Of a DNA stretch of 43,470 bases, positions 15,419 through 22,785 are shown piece after piece (position 1 is the first letter of the stretch; every line of letters starts with the position of its first letter). The notes beneath the pieces were generated by a model. It did not search any database. It was not told the origin of the DNA and saw nothing but the letters and a program-made list of their open reading frames with translations. A program made the translations under genes and the position numbers. The DNA is from an uncultured Eubacterium sp. (GTDB taxonomy: Bacteria > Bacillota_A > Clostridia > Lachnospirales > Lachnospiraceae), in assembly GCA_948468465.1 (NCBI GenBank), contig CAOKJJ010000019.1, forward strand, positions 1 through 43,470, in the 5' to 3' direction.

Positions 15419-15649
15419 TCATTCCGTTTCTGTTTCTTCCCTCATTTCCTGCAGCATCTTTTCTGTATTTGCCTGGATCTGCTTTACTGCATATCCTATG
15501 CATGTAATACAGTCCAAAGTCTGCTTCTCCATCTTCTCGCACGCTAATCCAAGACAGATCGTATCAACCGTATGCACCAGGACAGACAATCGGTTACACA
15601 CATCTTCCAAACAGGATACCGCACAGGAAAAGCCTTCATGTACATTCAT
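15419..15649 (-). CDS. 76-residue Cys-rich helical protein
   Basis: AGGGGG lies before the ATG at 15649. The product contains several Cys residues (FSCAVSCLEDVCNRL, LDCITCIGYA) and ends in an acidic helix (TEKMLQEMREETETE). It converges on the XRE gene with 14 bp between stops. The motif shared with the YqaJ promoter (15746-15763) lies about 100 bp upstream. Function unknown. Confidence 0.55.
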   Translation of the reverse strand: MNVHEGFSCAVSCLEDVCNRLSVLVHTVDTICLGLACEKMEKQTLDCITCIGYAVKQIQANTEKMLQEMREETETE

Positions 15650-15745
15650 CTATTATCCCCCTTTCTGATCAAGTCCGCAAGCCCCGCTGTATGCAGGACC
15701 CTGATTGCGGTGCATCCATAAATACCTATAATATTTACGATACTG

Positions 15746-15763
15746 CACAGAGATAATATATCA
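15746..15763 (-). promoter_or_regulatory. Shared promoter-like motif, copy 2
   Basis: Read leftward it is TGATATATTATCTC(T)GTG, 17 of 18 bases identical to 12008-12025, and it lies upstream of the gene at 15419-15649. A common -10 plus downstream activator or repressor contact is suggested. Confidence 0.5.
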
Positions 15764-15876
15764 ATATATTTTATTTTTCTTTATTTTTGAAACCTCGTAC
15801 TTCTACAAAAAAATCATCATTCATACAGATTTTCTTTGGATACCATACATCCGACAAACGCAAGCATTACTATATT

Positions 15877-15913
15877 AGGTGGGAATTCTGGAAATATCCC
15901 ACAATTCCCACCT
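15877..15913 (-). terminator. Hairpin just past the 503-residue gene
   Basis: AGGTGGGAATT and AATTCCCACCT form a perfect 11-bp stem with a 15-base loop, starting 4 bp after the stop of the gene at 15917-17428. The T-tract that follows leftward is weak, so termination is likely but not certain. Confidence 0.6.
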
Positions 15914-15916
15914 CTA

Positions 15917-17428
15917 TTACATCCCTCTGCTTAGTGGATAATATTTATGATTGCTAATTATGGCAGTTTTTAGTATTTCTTTATATTTTCTGCCACGTTT
16001 ATCATTCTTAACCTTATTTATTGCATGTTGGTCAAAAAGTTCATAAAATTTTTCAAATACTGTTTCATAATCATTTTTTTCTGGTGTCTTATACAGGATA
16101 TGTATTTTGGATTCCCATTCATATATATCATTACAATAAGAACAAAGATTTGAAATCCATTCAATTGGATTTTTCTTTCCTGCTTTAAAAGCATGTCCTT
16201 TATAAACATAATCATTATTATATGATGGAAATACAACCTCATCCAAAATCCCGCATTTAATAAACGGATTTCTAATCCTGTTCATTTCGCTGAACAACTT
16301 TTCCAACTGACACATATAACTTTTCTCTACTTCCGCCTCTTCTATAATTTTAACCCATTTGCTTGTTGCATTTTCTGAAAAAAAATTGACAAACGCAAAA
16401 AGAAAAGAACCATTTAATTGTGTTTCTAAGTAAAAAATATTCAGCACTTTTATATTTATATCCATACCTTCCAAATTTTCTAAAACATCATGATAGGTTT
16501 TTGCATAAAACTGTCTACTTTTATTAATATCTTCAATATTCTCATTATTATAAGTTATATCAAATTGTCGTTCAAAAAACTCTACCGTAAATGGACCACC
16601 TAATTCAAGTAAAACACTAAGCAATTTATCTTTAAATATTTTAAGAATTCTTGAAGAAGAGGAATTTCTTACCTCTTGTATAGACACACTACAGTTTCCA
16701 TCTCCCTTCTCGAATTTTTTAAAATCTTTTCTATGTGATTTTTTGCATCTTAGATCAATTTCGCCATTTTTTTTCAAATTTTTGTTTGGTGGCTCAAATA
16801 TCCATGCATATGGACAATTTAAAATATTCTTTGCTATAGAATCTGCAAGCGGTTTTAATACCTTAGGTGCACTTATCTTATAACTTTTTTTGAATACACA
16901 ATTGAATGTATAGTTCTTTTCCACAATAACTTTTTCATCATCATCTTCTTCATCTTCTTTATCTTCTTCATCTTCATCTTCATCATCATCTTCTTCATCT
17001 TCATATTCTTCATCTTCTTCTTCATATTCTTCATTTTCTTCATTTCTTCCACCATCATATATAAATACCCGACCAATAAATGGAGAAAACAATACTGCTC
17101 GTTCAGACAAAGTATGATTCTTTTCCCAGGAAAGAATTACTGTATCATCTTTTTTATTATATATCTCATTAATGACACAACTTATTGCAAGCATAAATAC
17201 ATATACCTTTTCGACAAAAAAACATTTCTGATCATCTCTATCCTTTATATAATTTTTATTGTCTTTAATATAATAAACAGGAAGATTTTTTAATTCTTTT
17301 TCAATCATTTTTTTTGCTTCCTGCTCAGATGAAAAATTACGAAACATATTTTGGGTTTTATTTCTTTCATAATAATCTCGCAATATTTTCGTACAATCAT
17401 TCCTATAACGTTTTGAAACTTTATTCAT
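15917..17428 (-). CDS. Uncharacterised 503-residue protein with a long acidic tract
   Basis: The ATG at 17428 is preceded by AAAGGTGG. Residues about 129-166 are almost only Glu and Asp with a few Tyr, Lys and Asn. The flanks are Lys- and Asn-rich globular sequence with many aromatic residues. The gene is markedly more A+T-rich than the recombination genes, which suggests a separate origin. No catalytic motif, membrane helix or known domain is evident to me. It stands alone between the regulator block and the structured non-coding stretch, a typical place for defence or other cargo. Candidate roles (phage defence, DNA mimicry by the acidic tract) are only hypotheses. Confidence 0.7.
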   Translation of the reverse strand: MNKVSKRYRNDCTKILRDYYERNKTQNMFRNFSSEQEAKKMIEKELKNLPVYYIKDNKNYIKDRDDQKCFFVEKVYVFMLAISCVINEIYNKKDDTVILSWEKNHTLSERAVLFSPFIGRVFIYDGGRNEENEEYEEEDEEYEDEEDDDEDEDEEDKEDEEDDDEKVIVEKNYTFNCVFKKSYKISAPKVLKPLADSIAKNILNCPYAWIFEPPNKNLKKNGEIDLRCKKSHRKDFKKFEKGDGNCSVSIQEVRNSSSSRILKIFKDKLLSVLLELGGPFTVEFFERQFDITYNNENIEDINKSRQFYAKTYHDVLENLEGMDINIKVLNIFYLETQLNGSFLFAFVNFFSENATSKWVKIIEEAEVEKSYMCQLEKLFSEMNRIRNPFIKCGILDEVVFPSYNNDYVYKGHAFKAGKKNPIEWISNLCSYCNDIYEWESKIHILYKTPEKNDYETVFEKFYELFDQHAINKVKNDKRGRKYKEILKTAIISNHKYYPLSRGM

Positions 17429-17964
17429 TTTTTATTCCACCTTTCTGTGAAAGACACTAATGTGTCATGAAACATGTTGCTTGACTTTTGCTTTTCTATC
17501 TTTCTCGTGTTCATGCCAGGGTATGTCCGACACAAACGAATAAGTTATAGCCATCCCTTTCACAAAATACAATACCTAAAAAACTTATACTTTTGAAAGT
17601 CTATAATTTGCTGCCCTTGATAACGGCACGCAGATTGTCACATCTCCTGTTCCCGATATCAAACACCCGGCCTGCGCTAACATGATGTCCACATGTCCGT
17701 CTAAAACTATAATTTAGTGAGATCCGCTTTTCGCTACTCTTTTTTACATTCCATATCATCAAATATTTTCATACCTCCTTTCTAACGATTACAATTTTTC
17801 GCCTATTTTTTTATTACGAAAAGTAATATCATAAATGAAGCAATCACTTAAAATACTAAAGAAAATTTTAACACATAAAAAAGAAATAAAACGTATATTA
17901 TGTCGACAGAAATTGTACTTTTTCTTTTATATTTGTCAAAAAAATAAAAAGGAGCTTCCTGCAT
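17429..17964. other. Non-coding stretch upstream of the acidic-protein gene
   Basis: No gene is visible. GACAC-TAAT-GTGTC near 17452-17466 is a small palindrome close to the gene start and could be an operator. Between two copies of CTATAATTT (about 17600 and 17707) lies a roughly 100-bp block richer in G+C than its surroundings. The rest (17760-17960) is very A+T-rich. Confidence 0.5.
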
Positions 17965-18420
17965 AATTCAATATAGGGATTTCCAAGAAGGGTGGTTGAT
18001 AATGTGAAGAAATCCAAAGAGCTGGATGACAGCAATCCCAACAAGAATGACCGGAAGTATCCAAAGTGAGAAGCTGTTGGGCGACATCAGGAGACCGCAG
18101 GTACAGGCGGCATAACAGCGGGAATAAGAACAGGCAATACCCTGTCACGGCCGGACTGAGCCTCCGGCAGACACCGCCGGGAGTTGAATCCAGCCATGAC
18201 AGGAAAGGCTGGGAAGTATGTGGAACAGGCTGGGAAGACGTCCGCCGCAAGGTGCCGGCCTGAGAAGCGTGCAGGTCAGGAAGACTTATACAAAGAATGA
18301 GCTGTCAGGAATATTTACCATAGGGCATGACCATGTTTAGGAACTAAACCGACACCCTGGTTATGAACAGGCGGAACGAAGGAAGTTAAGACCCGCGAAA
18401 CAAAGAAATGTCCATCTCTC
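17965..18420 (+). ncRNA. Structured non-coding region, probable group II intron 5' fragment
   Basis: About 450 bp with no protein frame of coding character but dense in compensated stems: GGGATT with AATCCC, GCTGTT with AACAGC enclosing CCGC/GCGG, CTCCGGC with GCCGGGAG, and CCAGCC with GGCTGG. The run of purine-rich internal loops and segments such as GGAACTAAACCGACACCC and GAAGTTAAGACCCG resemble, from memory, domain I of clostridial group II introns. No domain V and no reverse-transcriptase gene are present before the next gene, so it would be a truncated, immobile remnant. An independent structured RNA of the element is the alternative. Confidence 0.45.
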
Positions 18421-18499
18421 TGGCTCAATCATCTGAAATATGAAACTTAAAATTCCTTGATTTTTTAAGGAAAATTACTTGACAATATAGGGAGGCATT

Positions 18500-18673
18500 A
18501 TGTTATCAGATTATCCAGATATTTTAACTATTAATGACATATGTAAAATTCTAAACTTTTCACAAAAAACAGTCTACAAATTAGTGCATTCAAAAGAAAT
18601 TAATGCAAAAAAAATTTGCCGCCAATTTAGGATTCAGAAGACAGAATTGTTACGTTATCTTAATGAAAACTAA
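18500..18673 (+). CDS. Excisionase-like HTH protein
   Basis: A GGGAGG site 4 bases upstream supports the ATG at 18500. The 57-residue product (DILTINDICKILNFSQKTVY, then KLVHSKEINAKKICRQFRIQ) is a textbook MerR-like winged HTH of the excisionase/DNA-binding family (helix_turn_helix_17 type). It precedes the coiled-coil, ATPase and integrase genes on the same strand. It probably acts as Xis or as a regulator of the element's replication/excision operon. Confidence 0.8.
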   Translation: MLSDYPDILTINDICKILNFSQKTVYKLVHSKEINAKKICRQFRIQKTELLRYLNEN

Positions 18674-18767
18674 TTCTTTCAAACGCAAAATTTAATATGA
18701 AACCTTCATGGAGGAAATCTGTAAAATTATTCTTAACTCATTTATATTAATAAAGAAAGGCTTTGCA

Positions 18768-19349
18768 ATGAAAAAGATAAAAAAAACAGCAAAATTATCT
18801 AACAAAATAAATACCCGCTACTTTGAACCACACATAAACAATCCTTTTGCAGAATCGACTTCGTCCTTTACTTTTCAAAAAGGAACTATAGACAACCATG
18901 AAAATGCAAATGCATCTGAGATACCATTTGATGAACGCGCTCAATTCATCTCGTCTAAACGAGAGGAAGGTGAAACATCAAAACGACAAAACAACCAGCA
19001 GGAGACATTAAAGCAGGGCATAATACATGCACTGTCTGATCAGCTTTTCACAATATCAAAACTCAAAAAGCAACAGCAAGATTTAAAAGAGCAGTGTAGA
19101 GCATACAAGAAGATCACTTTAAAACTTACTACTAATCTGGAAAAAGTAACCGCGAAAAATAAACAATTGGAAAAAGAAATCTTCAAATATAAGAAAGACA
19201 GCAAAAAACTACAAAAAGAAATCGACTCCATAAAACAAATAGTCTTATTACAAAGTACCTATGCAAATATCTGCAGTAAAAACACTCCGTTTGAGGAATT
19301 GGCTTCCGAATGGAAATATGCATGCAAGCATCCTCAAAAGATAAAATAG
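18768..19349 (+). CDS. Coiled-coil protein of the element
   Basis: The predicted protein has 193 residues. The ATG at 18768 follows AAAGG by 7 bases; an in-frame ATG 20 codons upstream lacks a site. The first 70 residues are basic and disordered. Residues about 75-165 form an uninterrupted coiled coil (KLKKQQQDLKEQCRAYKKIT and NKQLEKEIFKYKKDSKKLQK), then a short globular end. It lies between the excisionase-like gene and the replication ATPase. A role as a replication accessory or partition-like factor is possible but not shown. Confidence 0.65.
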   Translation: MKKIKKTAKLSNKINTRYFEPHINNPFAESTSSFTFQKGTIDNHENANASEIPFDERAQFISSKREEGETSKRQNNQQETLKQGIIHALSDQLFTISKLKKQQQDLKEQCRAYKKITLKLTTNLEKVTAKNKQLEKEIFKYKKDSKKLQKEIDSIKQIVLLQSTYANICSKNTPFEELASEWKYACKHPQKIK

Positions 19350-19365
19350 ATATAGAGTTCTATCT

Positions 19366-19390
19366 GATCTGCACATTTACTGTGCAGATC
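19366..19390 (+). terminator. Hairpin after the coiled-coil gene
   Basis: GATCTGCACA and TGTGCAGATC make a perfect 10-bp stem with a 5-base loop, 16 bp after the stop. No T-run follows, so it may stabilise mRNA or act as a weak terminator. TTGAAA and TGTAAT with an 18-bp spacer downstream (about 19405-19435) could be a promoter for the ATPase gene. Confidence 0.5.
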
Positions 19391-19472
19391 ATTAAAGACG
19401 CTTTTGAAATTGTTTATATAGTTTTAGTGTAATTGAGTACTCGTAAATTTAATTTATTCGGAGGATTTTATT

Positions 19473-21131
19473 ATGGAATTTATTTTTAAACCTGGGAAGG
19501 GACTTTATGTAACATATCCTAACACAGATTTTGATACAGACAATCTTATCTCAGAATTTGAACCATTCGTTGTTAAAATAGTCCGTTATTGCAACATGCG
19601 GACTATGATCGAATCTGATGAATATATTGTTGCTGTCAAAGACATAAACGCAGAAACTAAAAAAGAAGCCTCTTTACACTCGCTTCACAATATTTCATAT
19701 TTTAAAACATTCAACTTTCCCGACAGCCTGCTCACCGTCAAGCAACGCCAGATATTGGAATACAAGCTACAGCAGGAAGCTTCTAAAACGGAACCGGAAA
19801 TAAAATACGTTTATCCACCGGGACTTTACTATACACCTGACAAAACTCCTGTATTTTCTCTAGGCAGCCAACTTTATTTTGAAGATACTGATAAGAATGA
19901 AAAACAAACCTGCAAACAAAGTCCTTTCCGCCTAAAACTACCTGTACAAAATCTGAAATTAGACAATTTGATTCCTGACACTGCAAAGAACTTTATCAAC
20001 TTTTTTCCTGGTGTTTCTGAGATCTTATTTTATGGAGCACTGCTTGGCATTGTAAAACCGTTTCTTGCAGCAGTTAATATTCCGCCTGACTTTATTCTAA
20101 CTGTCATCGGAAAATCTGGAAGCATGAAAACCTCGCTGGTCCGCAGATATGCTCTCTGGCTGGATACACCAGAAATTCAGGAAGAAACATTTCAAAGCTG
20201 CCGTCAGATGCCTGATATTCTGTCACGGATCGACAATATGCAGGGATTAAATTTTCTTATGGATGATCTGCACAACGTTTATGGTTCGCAAGCAAAAAAC
20301 AGGCAAAGCGACAGGCTTGACAAACTTGCAAGACATATCTGCACAAACCCAAGATGTGCAAATGTGATAATTACAGGTGAAAATATAAATAACATGGCTA
20401 TATTCAGTGCTCATGACCGTATGTTTCAAGTAACGGTACCGCAGATACCATCCCACATATTACAGAGTATGAAAAAAAAGATAAACAACATGCTCCCTGA
20501 TACCTTTATGGCCGAACTGGCAGCAAAGTTTGCAGAAACGCTCATGTCCAATTACAGTAAAGTATTGACAGACATAAAAACATTTATCAACCAGTATAGC
20601 ACCTTTGGATTTGAACAGCCAACCACACGCATTAGCAGACATATTCAAATACTGCGACTAGTGGAATTTTTATACCGCACTTATATGTGCCATAACTCTG
20701 AAAGCCTCAGCTGCAAAAATGAATTTGAAGAATCTCTGCAAAAAAATGCCAAACAGCAGCAGGCATTATTGATCTATCACCAAGAAAATGAAGAAGATAT
20801 AAATTATATTAAAGCCGTTTTCGAATGCCTGACTGCAAAGGATAAATATGTCCATGTTTGTACATCAACGGATGAGTATTTACCCTCCAGCAATACCTGC
20901 CTTATGGAAAATGACTACTTTTTTATTACATCTACAGCACTGGCCTCAGCACTGACCAAATATTTAAACAAAACTGTTAGTATGAAAAAAGTTGCGATAT
21001 CCTTAAGAGACGCTGGATTGTTAGACACTGATACCGATGCACTAACGAAAAAAAAATTGGGCCATCGGCACTATAAAATTAACTATACCCTTCTGGAAAA
21101 CTCGTATAAAATGATTCCTGATATCTATTAA
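19473..21131 (+). CDS. DUF927-like replication ATPase/helicase
   Basis: The predicted protein has 552 residues, with CGGAGG before the ATG. The Walker A motif is at 213-220 (GKSGSMKT) and a Walker B-type LNFLMDDLHNVYG at 259-271, with a following sensor-like VIITGEN. The arrangement, an N-terminal domain of about 170 residues and then a single RecA/AAA-like core and a winged-helix-like C-terminus, fits DUF927/superfamily 3-type helicases encoded by plasmids and integrative elements. It would unwind element DNA at its origin, in concert with the initiator at 5155-6267. It lies 83 bp before the integrase gene on the same strand. Confidence 0.65.
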   Translation: MEFIFKPGKGLYVTYPNTDFDTDNLISEFEPFVVKIVRYCNMRTMIESDEYIVAVKDINAETKKEASLHSLHNISYFKTFNFPDSLLTVKQRQILEYKLQQEASKTEPEIKYVYPPGLYYTPDKTPVFSLGSQLYFEDTDKNEKQTCKQSPFRLKLPVQNLKLDNLIPDTAKNFINFFPGVSEILFYGALLGIVKPFLAAVNIPPDFILTVIGKSGSMKTSLVRRYALWLDTPEIQEETFQSCRQMPDILSRIDNMQGLNFLMDDLHNVYGSQAKNRQSDRLDKLARHICTNPRCANVIITGENINNMAIFSAHDRMFQVTVPQIPSHILQSMKKKINNMLPDTFMAELAAKFAETLMSNYSKVLTDIKTFINQYSTFGFEQPTTRISRHIQILRLVEFLYRTYMCHNSESLSCKNEFEESLQKNAKQQQALLIYHQENEEDINYIKAVFECLTAKDKYVHVCTSTDEYLPSSNTCLMENDYFFITSTALASALTKYLNKTVSMKKVAISLRDAGLLDTDTDALTKKKLGHRHYKINYTLLENSYKMIPDIY

Positions 21132-21152
21132 AATACGCTAATGACATTTCTG

Positions 21153-21193
21153 AAAAGGTATGCTACACTATATTGCATAGCAGCATGCCTTTT
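21153..21193 (+). promoter_or_regulatory. Long hairpin in the integrase leader
   Basis: AAAAGGTATGCTACA (21153-21167) can pair, allowing G-U, with the complementary arm at 21179-21193 (AGCAGCATGCCTTTT), leaving an 11-base loop. It lies between the ATPase stop and the integrase ribosome site. The second arm also matches 5009-5023 at the left element end in inverted orientation. It could be an attenuator or terminator, or an Int/Xis binding site. Confidence 0.55.
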
Positions 21194-21214
21194 CCATTGA
21201 AAAGGAGTATTACA

Positions 21215-22441
21215 ATGAAAGGCACTATACAAACCAAAACTACAAAAAAAGGCATTGATTATATTTATATTTATTTAAGCTACGCAGATCCTGTTACCCA
21301 GAAGCGGAAGCAAAAAGTAGTTTCAACCGGACTCCCGGCCAAAGGCAACAAACGGAAAGCCGAGGCCATGATCAAAGATTACATTGAGAAATACCAGTAT
21401 CTGGAAATCCCTAAAACAGACACACTTATTGATAACCATATCAGCCTGTGCGACTTCCTCGACTATTGGCTGTCCGGCAAAAAACTGGAACTTCGCCAGT
21501 CTACCTATGAAGGGTATGCCTGCCGCATCCATTCCATCAAAAAGTATTTTGAAAAAAAGAATCCTGAACTGATCGCATTGACGCCAAAGGATTTCAACGA
21601 TTTCTTCAAATACTCCCTGGAATACGGCAAAATAAACCAAAAAACACGCAAACGGGAACCGCTGGCCGTCCGATCTGTCAGAAGCTACCGCAGTATTCTC
21701 CATGCGGCTTATAACGAAGCTATCATCAACGGGATTATAAACACAAATCCGCTGGATACAGTCGTCGTGCATGGCAAAAAGAACCGTGAGTATAATGAGG
21801 AATATTATTTTCTGACAGAAGAAGAAATATCAGATGTACTTCATTTTATGAACCGAAGCTATCCTCGTCTGGTCGGAATTGCCTTTATGGGTGCTTATTA
21901 TGGATTACGACGCTCGGAAATTCTGGGCTTGAAATGGGATGCTATAGACTGGGAAAGAAAAACCATCTCCATACAGCATACCGTTGTCCGCGTAACTTCT
22001 GTCATGACAGAAGATGCTACCAAGACACAGGCAGGAGCCAGGGTGCTGAACCTTTTTGATACAGCGAGAAGCTGCCTGCAGCGGATTAAGCAGGAACAGG
22101 ATGCAAATAAGGCTTTCTTCGGAAATACCTATGCAAACCACGACGGCTATATTTTCACATGGGAAGACGGACACCCATATGACCCGAATTATGTTTCACG
22201 CATGTTCACAAAAGCCATGACATACTATGGCCGTCCAGAGATCACACTGCACAATCTGCGGCATACATGCTGTTCCATGCTGATCAACCGCGGATGGGAC
22301 TTAAAAAAACTGCAGTACTGGATGGGACACAGTGATGCCTCCACAACGCTAAATATTTATTCCCACTTCAACCGGAAACGATTAAATGAAAGTGAGAATG
22401 ACCTGAACAGCATTTCGGCGGCGGCATCAGACCTGTTCTAA
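21215..22441 (+). CDS. int: Tyrosine recombinase (integrase)
   Basis: The predicted protein has 408 residues. The ATG at 21215 follows AAAGGAG; an in-frame ATG 14 codons upstream lacks a site. An arm-binding domain (about 1-60) and a SAM-like core-binding domain (about 75-180) precede the catalytic domain. The catalytic residues are R232 (GLRRSE), H346-x-x-R349 (HNLRHT), H372 (WMGHSD) and Y382 (NIYSH). It is Tn916/phage-type in layout, catalysing site-specific integration and excision. It ends 55 bp from the attR repeat, which it presumably recognises at the tRNA-Pro anticodon region. The older remnant at 4498-4641 is a homolog. Confidence 0.95.
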   Translation: MKGTIQTKTTKKGIDYIYIYLSYADPVTQKRKQKVVSTGLPAKGNKRKAEAMIKDYIEKYQYLEIPKTDTLIDNHISLCDFLDYWLSGKKLELRQSTYEGYACRIHSIKKYFEKKNPELIALTPKDFNDFFKYSLEYGKINQKTRKREPLAVRSVRSYRSILHAAYNEAIINGIINTNPLDTVVVHGKKNREYNEEYYFLTEEEISDVLHFMNRSYPRLVGIAFMGAYYGLRRSEILGLKWDAIDWERKTISIQHTVVRVTSVMTEDATKTQAGARVLNLFDTARSCLQRIKQEQDANKAFFGNTYANHDGYIFTWEDGHPYDPNYVSRMFTKAMTYYGRPEITLHNLRHTCCSMLINRGWDLKKLQYWMGHSDASTTLNIYSHFNRKRLNESENDLNSISAAASDLF

Positions 22442-22446
22442 ATTTT

Positions 22447-22467
22447 TGTTAGAACAAATGTTAGAAC
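22447..22467 (+). repeat. Right arm-type repeats TGTTAGAAC x2
   Basis: TGTTAGAAC lies at 22447-22455 and 22459-22467, starting 5 bp after the integrase stop. It is the same 9-mer pair as at 4989-5008, in the same orientation, with a 12-bp rather than 11-bp period. Confidence 0.65.
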
Positions 22468-22496
22468 GAGCCGGTTTTCTGCTGTTCCTCTAAAAA

Positions 22497-22653
22497 CTGC
22501 AAAAAATAAAAAGAACCGGAAACCCTTTATCCAAGCGGTTTCCGGTTCTGCACTCCGCTCCGGTCGGCGCTTAACAGGCGTCCACCGGACGCCTAGCGCC
22601 CCTGCCAAGAGTCGATGCGACAGGATTTGAACCTGCGGCCTCTGCGTCCCGAA
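22497..22653. repeat. attR: right copy of the 157-bp direct repeat
   Basis: Identical to 4699-4855. It restores the 3' part of the tRNA gene and brings its own copy of the terminator and hairpin block. Identity ends one base past the anticodon loop of tRNA-Pro, so the core crossover site may lie there. Confidence 0.95.
22499..22548 (-). terminator. Terminator of tRNA-Pro
   Basis: The 12-bp stem GAACCGGAAACC / GGTTTCCGGTTC lies at 22513-22548. Read leftward it is followed by TTTTTATTTTTTGC, a standard intrinsic terminator. It also faces the end of the integrase gene. Confidence 0.88.
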
Positions 22654-22685
22654 CGCAGCGCTCTACCAAACTGAGCCACGCATCG
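22612..22685 (-). tRNA. tRNA-Pro (anticodon CGG), target of integration
   Basis: The cloverleaf closes fully: acceptor CGATGCG/CGCATCG, D-stem GCTC/GAGC, anticodon stem CTGCG/CGCAG around loop TTCGGGA (anticodon CGG), and T-arm GCAGG-TTCAAAT-CCTGT. The discriminator is A, and CCA is not encoded. The 5' half is original chromosome and the 3' half was supplied by the element, so the gene stays functional after insertion. Confidence 0.95.
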
Positions 22686-22785
22686 TCACATAATTCAAAG
22701 CAATTGAACTTATCACCTGAATTATGTTATCATAAATTATTCCATTTGTCCAGTTATTTTTTCAATATTTTTCTTTTTTCTATTT

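Larger units (their letters stand above)
4856..22653. mobile_element. Integrated genetic element at tRNA-Pro, 17,798-bp repeat unit
   Basis: Bounded by 157-bp perfect direct repeats at a tRNA 3' end, with an intact tyrosine integrase 55 bp from the attR repeat. It carries an HTH excisionase-like gene, a Rep_trans-like initiator, a DUF927-like ATPase, a YqaJ/Rad52-like recombination pair, an XRE repressor and unknown cargo. I see no VirB4, VirD4, classical relaxase, capsid, terminase or lysis gene. That fits an integrative mobilisable element or phage satellite better than a conjugative element or complete prophage. The exact crossover cannot be placed inside the 157 bp, so the start and end given are for the junction nearest the tRNA anticodon loop. 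Confidence 0.92.

Noticed and set aside
16873..17076. Met/Lys-rich leftward frame inside the acidic-protein gene
   Set aside because: It is the shifted frame of the Glu/Asp codon run, which automatically yields Met and Lys codons.
17936..18250. Leftward 104-codon open frame in the structured stretch
   Set aside because: The region is dominated by paired stems; open frames on both strands there are by-products of G+C-rich structure and lack ribosome sites.
4856..22653. Complete prophage or conjugative element
   Set aside because: No terminase, portal, capsid, tail, lysis, VirB4, VirD4 or classical relaxase motif was found among the predicted proteins.
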